Below the pieces are notes generated by a model that was given only the letters and a program-made list of their open reading frames with translations, made no database searches and was not told the DNA's origin. A DNA stretch of 64,000 nucleotides, from the NCBI RefSeq assembly GCF_036967205.1, contig NZ_CP146022.1, positions 7,874,001-7,938,000 of the forward strand, read 5' to 3'. Shown in pieces: positions 58,916 to 64,000 of this stretch; the stretch's first letter is position 1; each line of letters begins with the position of its first letter. The translations under genes and the position numbers were made by a program. This DNA comes from Streptomyces sp. Q6. GTDB taxonomy: Bacteria; Actinomycetota; Actinomycetes; Streptomycetales; Streptomycetaceae.

Positions 58916-59640
58916 TCAACCGGGCCGTACGGCTGACCAGCCGCCGTCCACGACGAGATGGGCACCTGTGATGAACGAGGCTTCGTCGGAGGCGAGGAAG
59001 ACGGCCGCGTTGACGACGTCGTCCGCACACCCCGCGCGTCCGACCGGCGCGCACCCGGCCGGCCCCGCGCCCTGGACGCCGCCGCCCGGACCGATGCCGC
59101 CCGCGCGGACGCAGTTCACACGGATGCCGAACGGGGCCCCTCGGCGGCCAGTTGGCGCGACAGCGCGGCGACCCCGGCCGCGGCAGCCGCCTGGGAACCG
59201 GCCACGGGGTCGGCGGACGCGACGGTGACGACGCGGCCGTCACCGAGTGCCAGATGGGGCCACACCGCCTTCGCGCACCACCACACGGCGTCCCACTGCC
59301 CGCGGATCATGGCCGTGTGGTCGTCGAAGGACTGTTCCTCGACGGGGATGTCGCGGGCCACCGGAGGGTGGGCCAGCAGTACGTCGATGCCGCCGAACGC
59401 GTCCACGGCCTCCTGCGCCCACGCGCGGACGCTGCCAGGGTCGGTGACGTCGAGCTTCCGCGGATGGAGGGCGATGCCGCCCTCGCGGCCGATGAGGCGC
59501 TGGGTCTCCGACGCCAGGGCGTGGTCCGTGTCGCCGCCGACGACGAGGGCGCCCTCGGCGGCGAAGCGCAGCGCGGCGGCCCGGCCGAGGCCGCTGCCCG
59601 TTCCGGGGATCAGGGCGACCTTTCCCTCCAGCCGTCTCAT
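58916..59640 (-). pseudogene. Short-chain dehydrogenase, frameshifted and lacking the YxxxK motif
   Basis: The first frame has the NAD(P) motif GTGSGLGRAAALRF and VVGGDTDH. It ends early at 59116 after EGPRSASV. The next frame continues FGIRVNCVRAGGIGPGG and the typical end VFLASDEASFITGAHLVVDGGWS to 58916. Adding one C to the CCCC run on the minus strand (plus 59133-59136) joins them into ~241 residues. Independently of the frameshift, the region where Tyr-x-x-x-Lys should stand reads VAGSQAAAAAGVAALSRQLA, so catalytic Tyr and Lys are missing. It may be non-catalytic or dead. It is coupled to the next SDR (ATGA overlap at 59637-59640). Confidence 0.78.
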
Positions 59641-60395
59641 GGCGCCGTACCCGCCGCCCGGACGGCGTCCGATACGGACTTCACGCCGCCGTGCGCGGTG
59701 AGCCCGCCGTCCACGGGGATGTCGGCGCCGGTGATGAACGAGGACGCGTCCGAGAGCAGGAACGCGACGAGCGAGGCGACGTCGTCGACGGTGCCGGTGC
59801 GCCCGAGCGGCGTCTCACGCACATTGGCCTCCCGGAAGGCGGGGACCGCCGAGGCGGTCATCTCCGTCTCGATGAACCCGGGGTGGACGGTGTTCACGCG
59901 GATCCCGCGCGGCCCCAACTCCAGCGCCGCCGTGCGGGCCAGACCGCGCAGCGCCCATTTGCTGGAGGTGTAGGCGACCGGGTAGTGCGCGGTGAGCGCG
60001 GCGGAGGAGCCCACGTTGACGATCGCGGTGCCGGTCCGCATCAGCGGTGCCAGATGCTGCATGCCCAGGAGCGGGCCGGTGACGTTGACGCGGTGGACGC
60101 GCTCGAAGTCCTCGGGCCGTACCTCGGTCAGACGGGCACGCCAGGTGATGCCGGCGTTGTTGACCAGCCCGTGGATGTGCCCGTAGGTGTCCGCGAGTTC
60201 GTCGCTGAGGTCGCGCCATGCCTGCTGGTCGGTGACGTCGAGCAGGCGGCAGCCCGCGCTCTCGGTCACGTCGACGGCGACGACCCGCGCGCCGTGCTCC
60301 GTCAGCGTCCGGGCCTGCGCCGCCCCTTGGCCGCGGGCGGCGCCGGTGACGACGACGACCCTGCCCAGGAGCGGCTTGGGGTGGAGCTCGCTCAC
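59637..60395 (-). CDS. Short-chain dehydrogenase/reductase
   Basis: A 252-residue classical SDR. The cofactor motif is TGAARGQGAAQA (~17-28) with Asp in VVAVDV favouring NAD; NNAG is at ~84; catalytic Ser-Tyr-Lys are in VNVGSSAALTAHYPVAYTSSKWAL. The end GADIPVDGGLTAHG is typical. GTG 60395 overlaps the stop of the FAH-family gene (GTGA). It probably oxidises an alcohol intermediate of the aromatic pathway. Confidence 0.9.
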   Translation of the reverse strand: MSELHPKPLLGRVVVVTGAARGQGAAQARTLTEHGARVVAVDVTESAGCRLLDVTDQQAWRDLSDELADTYGHIHGLVNNAGITWRARLTEVRPEDFERVHRVNVTGPLLGMQHLAPLMRTGTAIVNVGSSAALTAHYPVAYTSSKWALRGLARTAALELGPRGIRVNTVHPGFIETEMTASAVPAFREANVRETPLGRTGTVDDVASLVAFLLSDASSFITGADIPVDGGLTAHGGVKSVSDAVRAAGTAP

Positions 60396-61363
60396 GGGCG
60401 CTCCCGCTTGCGGCGCCGGCCCGCGGGGAGCGGGACCGGATCGACACCGGGCACCACGGACACCGACAGGGTGCCGATGCCCTCGACGGTGAGCGTGACG
60501 GTGTCCCCGGGCTTCAGCGGCGGCGGGGTCCGTTCGCCGCGCACGCCCCACAGTTCGGCGAGGCAGCCGCCGTTGCCGCAGGTGCCCGAACCCAGCAGGT
60601 CGCCGGGGACGACGCGGGTGCCGCGCGAGGCGTAGGCGACCATCTCCTCGAACGTCCAGCTCATGTTGGACAGCAGGTCCTCGCCGACGACCTGGCCGTT
60701 GACCTCGGCGGTCAGGGCCAGGCGGAGCAGTCCCTCGGCGTCGCGGAAGGGCTCCAGCTCGTCGGCGGTGACCAGGCACGGGCCGATGCTGTTGGCGGTG
60801 TCCTTGCCCTTGCACGGTCCGAGGCCGACGTTCATCTCGGCGGACTGGAGGTCGCGGGCGGACCAGTCGTTGAGGATCGTGTACCCGATGATGTGCCGGC
60901 GTGCCTGCTCGTGGGTGAGGTCGCGGCCCTCGCGGCCGATGACGGCGGCGACCTCCAGCTCGAAGTCCAGGGCGGCCGAGCCCGGCGGCACGGGGACGGG
61001 ATCGTGCGGCCCGAACACCGCCTGGTGGTTGCTGAAGTAGAAGGTCGGCGCCGCGTACCACTGCTCGGGCACGCCGTCGGCGCCGCTGACGGAGCGGCGT
61101 ACGCCTTCGACGTGCTCCTCGAACGTCACGAAGTCGCGCAGCGAGGTGGGCCGCAGCGGAGGCAGCAGGCGCACGGCGGAGACAGGCGGGCCGGGCGGTG
61201 CGTCCAGAGCCGCGTTCCCCACGTCGAGCAGGGCGTCGAGGCCCTCGCCCCGCGTGACGAGGTCGGTCAGGCAATGCCCGTCGGGCAGCGGGAACAGGGT
61301 GCCGTCCGCCGCGAGGACGGCGGCCCGGACGGAGTCGTGGTGCTGGTAGGTGACAAAGCGCAT
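60392..61363 (-). CDS. Fumarylacetoacetate hydrolase-family protein
   Basis: A 323-residue FAH-fold enzyme. The N-terminal domain runs to ~residue 75. The catalytic domain has FVTFEEHVEGVR, the metal-binding acidic residues in LDFELEVAAVIGREGRDLTHEQA (E-x-E) and LNDWSARDLQSAEM (Asp), and KGKDTANSIGP with the conserved Lys. The family cleaves C-C bonds of acylpyruvates or decarboxylates/hydrates 2-oxo acids. After an extradiol dioxygenase it would cut the ring-fission product. It lies 89 bases downstream of the dioxygenase gene. Confidence 0.9.
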   Translation of the reverse strand: MRFVTYQHHDSVRAAVLAADGTLFPLPDGHCLTDLVTRGEGLDALLDVGNAALDAPPGPPVSAVRLLPPLRPTSLRDFVTFEEHVEGVRRSVSGADGVPEQWYAAPTFYFSNHQAVFGPHDPVPVPPGSAALDFELEVAAVIGREGRDLTHEQARRHIIGYTILNDWSARDLQSAEMNVGLGPCKGKDTANSIGPCLVTADELEPFRDAEGLLRLALTAEVNGQVVGEDLLSNMSWTFEEMVAYASRGTRVVPGDLLGSGTCGNGGCLAELWGVRGERTPPPLKPGDTVTLTVEGIGTLSVSVVPGVDPVPLPAGRRRKRERP

Positions 61364-61452
61364 GGGGGACAGGTCCCTTCACATGGGCCCGGGAGCGCGC
61401 CGCATGGAGCAGGGCACCGCTGGAGCGGGCGCGCTCCCGGGGGTCGGATCGG

Positions 61453-62391
61453 TCAGACCGGCGGCGCGACGAACACGCCGCGGTCGACGTCGTTGAAGGA
61501 TTCCTTGGCGACCATCTCGTTCATCGGGTTCGCGGTGCCCCACTGGTCGGTGACCTCGGGCTGCGAGAAGTCGTAGACGTGCGGGTGCCAGGTGTCCTCG
61601 TCCAGCAGCTCCAACTCGGTCGTGTACTCGACCGTGTTGCCGTGCGGGTCGAGGAAGTACGTGAACGTGTTGTCTCCGGCCAGATGGCGGCCGGGCCCCC
61701 ACAGCTTGGTGAATCCGGCGCGCATCACGCGGCCCGAACCGCGCATGTACTCGTCGAGGCCGCGCATCTCGAAGGAGATGTGGTGCAGGGCGGTGTGCGG
61801 CCCCTTGGCCAGGGCCATCGAGTGGTGCTGGTTGGAGATCCGCATGAAGTGCATGACCTCACCCATGTGCGGCGACGACAGCGTGTCGGAGAGGCGGAAG
61901 CCCAGGTGCTGCTCGTACCACTGCCGTGTCCGGTCCAGGTCGGGGGAGTTGAGGACGACGTGGGAGAGCTTGACCGGGATGGCCTCCTTCTCCTCGATCC
62001 TGCGGTGCCGGCGCACCTCGACGTCGGCGGAGACCTCGATGGTGCGCCCGTCGACGTCGAAGAACCGGAAGCCGTAGCCGCCGCCGGGCGTGTCCACCGC
62101 GCCGGGCCGCGTGATCAACTGCACGCCCCCGGCCAGGAGTCGCTCGGCGAGCGTGTCCACGTCGGCCGCCGAGGCGGCACCGTAGGACACCAGGTCCAGG
62201 CGCTTCTCGTCGGCCTTGCGCAGCCGCACCACGTACTGCTCGGGGGAGCCCTCGGCTGCCAGGAACGAGATGCCGGAGTCCTCGGCGACCTTGGTCAGGC
62301 CCCAGACGCCGGAGTAGAAGTCGAGCTGCTTGTCGAAGTCGGGCACGGCCAGGTCGACATGGCGCAGATGGGTCAGCAGACGGGACGTCAT
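61453..62391 (-). CDS. Two-domain extradiol ring-cleavage dioxygenase (VOC superfamily)
   Basis: A 312-residue type I extradiol dioxygenase with an N-terminal inactive VOC module (~5-125) and a catalytic one (~140-260). The Fe(II) ligands are His144 (KLSHVVLNSP), His204 (LHHISFEM) and Glu255 (NTVEYTTEL). The assisting His190, His236 and Tyr245 (GRHLAGDNTFTYFLDP) of the 2,3-dihydroxybiphenyl/catechol dioxygenase family are also visible. It should open a catechol-type ring adjacent to the hydroxyls. A C-terminal tail (~45 residues) extends past the barrel. It lies 12 bases after the amidohydrolase gene. Confidence 0.92.
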   Translation of the reverse strand: MTSRLLTHLRHVDLAVPDFDKQLDFYSGVWGLTKVAEDSGISFLAAEGSPEQYVVRLRKADEKRLDLVSYGAASAADVDTLAERLLAGGVQLITRPGAVDTPGGGYGFRFFDVDGRTIEVSADVEVRRHRRIEEKEAIPVKLSHVVLNSPDLDRTRQWYEQHLGFRLSDTLSSPHMGEVMHFMRISNQHHSMALAKGPHTALHHISFEMRGLDEYMRGSGRVMRAGFTKLWGPGRHLAGDNTFTYFLDPHGNTVEYTTELELLDEDTWHPHVYDFSQPEVTDQWGTANPMNEMVAKESFNDVDRGVFVAPPV

Positions 62392-62403
62392 GGTGGTCCT
62401 CCT

Positions 62404-63399
62404 TCAGGAGAGGTCGAGGAGCGCGGAAGCGGTGGCGCCGCGGACGGCGTCGAAGGCGGCGTCGTCCAGGCGGGCGGCGCGCAGCGCCCCGAGCGGGTCC
62501 GACGCGCCCATGTCGAAGGGGAAGTCGGAGCCGAGCAGCACCCGGTCGGCGCCCGCGACGCGCACCAGTTCGCGCAGCACGTACGGGTCGTGGACGAGGG
62601 AGTCGAAGTACAGGCGCCGCAGGTAACTGCTCGGCAGGTGGGCGCAGTGGGCGCCCGCGTCGGTGCGGGTCCGCCACGCGTGGTCGGCGCGCCCGATATG
62701 GGTCGGCAGATAGCCGCCGCCGTGCGCGGCGATGATCCGCAGGCCCGGATGGCGGTCGAGGACCCCGGAGAAGATCAGGTGGGACAGGGCGACCGCGTTC
62801 TCGGTGGGCTGCCCCACCGAGTTGGACAGGTACCACTGGTCCAGGCGCTCGTCCAGCGTGCAGCCGAACGGGTGCAGGAACAGCAGCGCCCCGGTCTGTT
62901 CGGCCCGCGCCCACAGGGGATCGAGCGCGGGGTCGGACAGCTCGCGACCGGGGGCGTGGCTGGAGATCTCCACGCCCAGCAGCCCCGCGTCGAGCGCGTG
63001 GTCGAGCGCCGCGACAGCCAGCCGCGGATGCTGGAGCGGCACCAGACCCAGACCGCGCAGCCGCGCGGGCTCGGCCGAACAGTGCGCCGCGACGGCCTCG
63101 TTGGCCAGGCGGAACACCTTCTCCGCCAGTTCCTCGTCGGCCCAGTAGTGGTAGTGCGACGGGGACGGGCTGACCAGTTGGACGTCCACCCGCTGCTCGT
63201 CCATGGCCCGCAACCGGGCCCGCACGTCGGTGAGCCGGGCGAACCGCTCCCGGATCATCTCCCCGCTGACCTTCAGAGCGGCGGGCCCGTTGCGCCGCGC
63301 GTCCAGCGCCCTGGCCTCCTCGAACCCCGGGGTACCGGCGACCAACTGCTCGACGTCGGGCAGCAGTACGTGGGCGTGGACATCGACGGTGTGCGTCAC
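62404..63399 (-). CDS. Amidohydrolase-2 (ACMSD-like decarboxylase/hydrolase)
   Basis: A 331-residue TIM-barrel metal enzyme. The first metal motif is VDVHAHV (His8, His10), then FLHPFG (His ~175), IIAAHGGGYLP (His ~222) and GSDFPFDM (Asp ~290). This pattern belongs to the ACMSD branch, whose members mostly decarboxylate aromatic or vinylogous acids non-oxidatively, some being hydrolases. GTG 63399 overlaps the stop of the monooxygenase gene. A ring decarboxylation producing the catechol for the dioxygenase is a sensible guess. Confidence 0.88.
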   Translation of the reverse strand: MTHTVDVHAHVLLPDVEQLVAGTPGFEEARALDARRNGPAALKVSGEMIRERFARLTDVRARLRAMDEQRVDVQLVSPSPSHYHYWADEELAEKVFRLANEAVAAHCSAEPARLRGLGLVPLQHPRLAVAALDHALDAGLLGVEISSHAPGRELSDPALDPLWARAEQTGALLFLHPFGCTLDERLDQWYLSNSVGQPTENAVALSHLIFSGVLDRHPGLRIIAAHGGGYLPTHIGRADHAWRTRTDAGAHCAHLPSSYLRRLYFDSLVHDPYVLRELVRVAGADRVLLGSDFPFDMGASDPLGALRAARLDDAAFDAVRGATASALLDLS

Positions 63400-64000
63400 G
63401 GGCGCTCCTGCAACTGGGACATGGTGCGGGCCATCAGACCGGGCACATCGGCGTCGCGGACCCCGTCGAGCTGCCACTGCCCCAGCTGGACGGACGCCTC
63501 GACGACCGCCCGGACGCGCCCGATGCGCCGCTCGTAGTAGGCGCTCAGCAGCGCGTCGTCCCAGGCGTCGCCGCCGGTGAGCAGCTCGGCGAGGACCGCG
63601 GCGTCCTCCAGGGACATTGCCGCCCCTTGGGCGAGGGTGGGCGGGCAGCAGTGGGCGGCGTCGCCGATGAGGACCACGCGGCCGCGGTGCCAGGAGCCCT
63701 CCACCAGCATCCGGTCGAACCAGGTGTAGTTGACCTGCGCCGGGTCGGTGATCGTCTTGGTGATCTCGGGCCAGTGGCCGCCGTACGCGGAGGCCAGCCG
63801 GACCATCTCGTCGGCGTAGCTCTCGGGCGGGATCGCCGCCCGGTCCCGGTTGGCCTCCACGACGTACGCGTACAGGGTGTCCTCGCCGGTCGGACAGTAC
63901 CCGGCGATGTAGGCGGGGCCGCCGTAGGCGAGGTCGGTGCGCGTGACGCCCGCAGGCCGGGGCGCGGCCACCCGCCAGATCGCCATGCCGGTGGGCTCGG
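63396..64000 (-). CDS. FAD-dependent aromatic monooxygenase (partial, C-terminal part)
   Basis: About 200 residues; the gene continues beyond position 64000. The second FAD motif GRVVLIGDAAHCCPPTLAQGAAMSLEDAAVLAELL (GD motif) is intact, preceded by the conserved WFDRMLVEGSWHRG. The family is the p-hydroxybenzoate hydroxylase-like single-component monooxygenases, which add a hydroxyl to a phenolic ring with NAD(P)H and O2. It is the first visible gene of the aromatic operon (translation coupled to the amidohydrolase). Confidence 0.9.
   Translation of the reverse strand, partial: EPTGMAIWRVAAPRPAGVTRTDLAYGGPAYIAGYCPTGEDTLYAYVVEANRDRAAIPPESYADEMVRLASAYGGHWPEITKTITDPAQVNYTWFDRMLVEGSWHRGRVVLIGDAAHCCPPTLAQGAAMSLEDAAVLAELLTGGDAWDDALLSAYYERRIGRVRAVVEASVQLGQWQLDGVRDADVPGLMARTMSQLQERP

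Overview
The window is high-GC actinobacterial DNA that looks like Streptomyces. GTG starts are common, GGAGG ribosome binding sites recur, many small one-component regulators (TetR, MarR, LysR, LacI, ROK, PucR, GlxA/AraC) sit next to or divergent from their targets, and secreted glycoside hydrolases, an ANTAR protein, a SpoIIE-type phosphatase and an SseB-like protein are present. There is no rRNA, tRNA, CRISPR array, phage or transposase. It reads as accessory chromosome devoted to catabolism and stress, with a few housekeeping genes (GAPDH, the tiny ribosomal protein bL37, Dps, catalase).

Layout. 0.1-2.1 kb: a quercetinase-like cupin and an alpha/beta hydrolase, divergent from a MarR regulator across a twin 17-bp operator. 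2.1-6.4 kb: secreted phytase, then an MMPL exporter. 6.7-8.2 kb: TetR regulator divergent from a frameshifted methyltransferase whose start codon lies inside the second of two 18-bp palindromes. 8.2-15.9 kb: a LacI-controlled glycan locus (GH43, sugar ABC importer, GH2) with three near-identical TTACATCGATGTAA operators. 16-21.8 kb: ANTAR protein, SseB-like protein, GlxA-type regulator, gap, bL37 and small conserved proteins. 21.8-27.1 kb: PucR regulator, an atypical PLP decarboxylase, nitroreductase, DUF4232 lipoprotein, Dps. 27.2-34.8 kb: DJ-1/PfpI protein, LysR regulators, SGNH hydrolase, a 3-hydroxyisobutyryl-CoA hydrolase-like protein, a repeat-containing lipoprotein. 34.8-37.5 kb: LysR plus the end of the beta-ketoadipate pathway (pcaF, pcaI, pcaJ). 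37.4-43.6 kb: two EamA transporters with TetR/MarR regulators, DoxX, SpoIIE phosphatase, MASE1 membrane protein. 43.7-45.2 kb: catalase. 45.3-56.3 kb: a second glycan locus with a lipoprotein, a GxGYxYP protein, a GH38 alpha-mannosidase and a sugar ABC importer, divergent from a ROK regulator. 56.4-57.5 kb: DUF2975/XRE pair and the relic of a GH78 alpha-L-rhamnosidase. 57.5-64 kb: one eight-gene, tightly coupled minus-strand operon for an aromatic compound (flavin monooxygenase, amidohydrolase, extradiol dioxygenase, FAH-family hydrolase, two SDRs, a two-subunit CoA-transferase), running off the window.

Two themes stand out. Palindromic operators can be read directly at seven or more regulator/target junctions, sometimes covering the start codon. 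And eight genes are each broken by a single frame change, most of them parsimoniously one missing base in a G/C run; so many in 64 kb of otherwise healthy genes points to sequence error rather than true decay, so those genes are annotated as frameshifted rather than dead. The GH78 fragment, by contrast, looks like a genuine relic.
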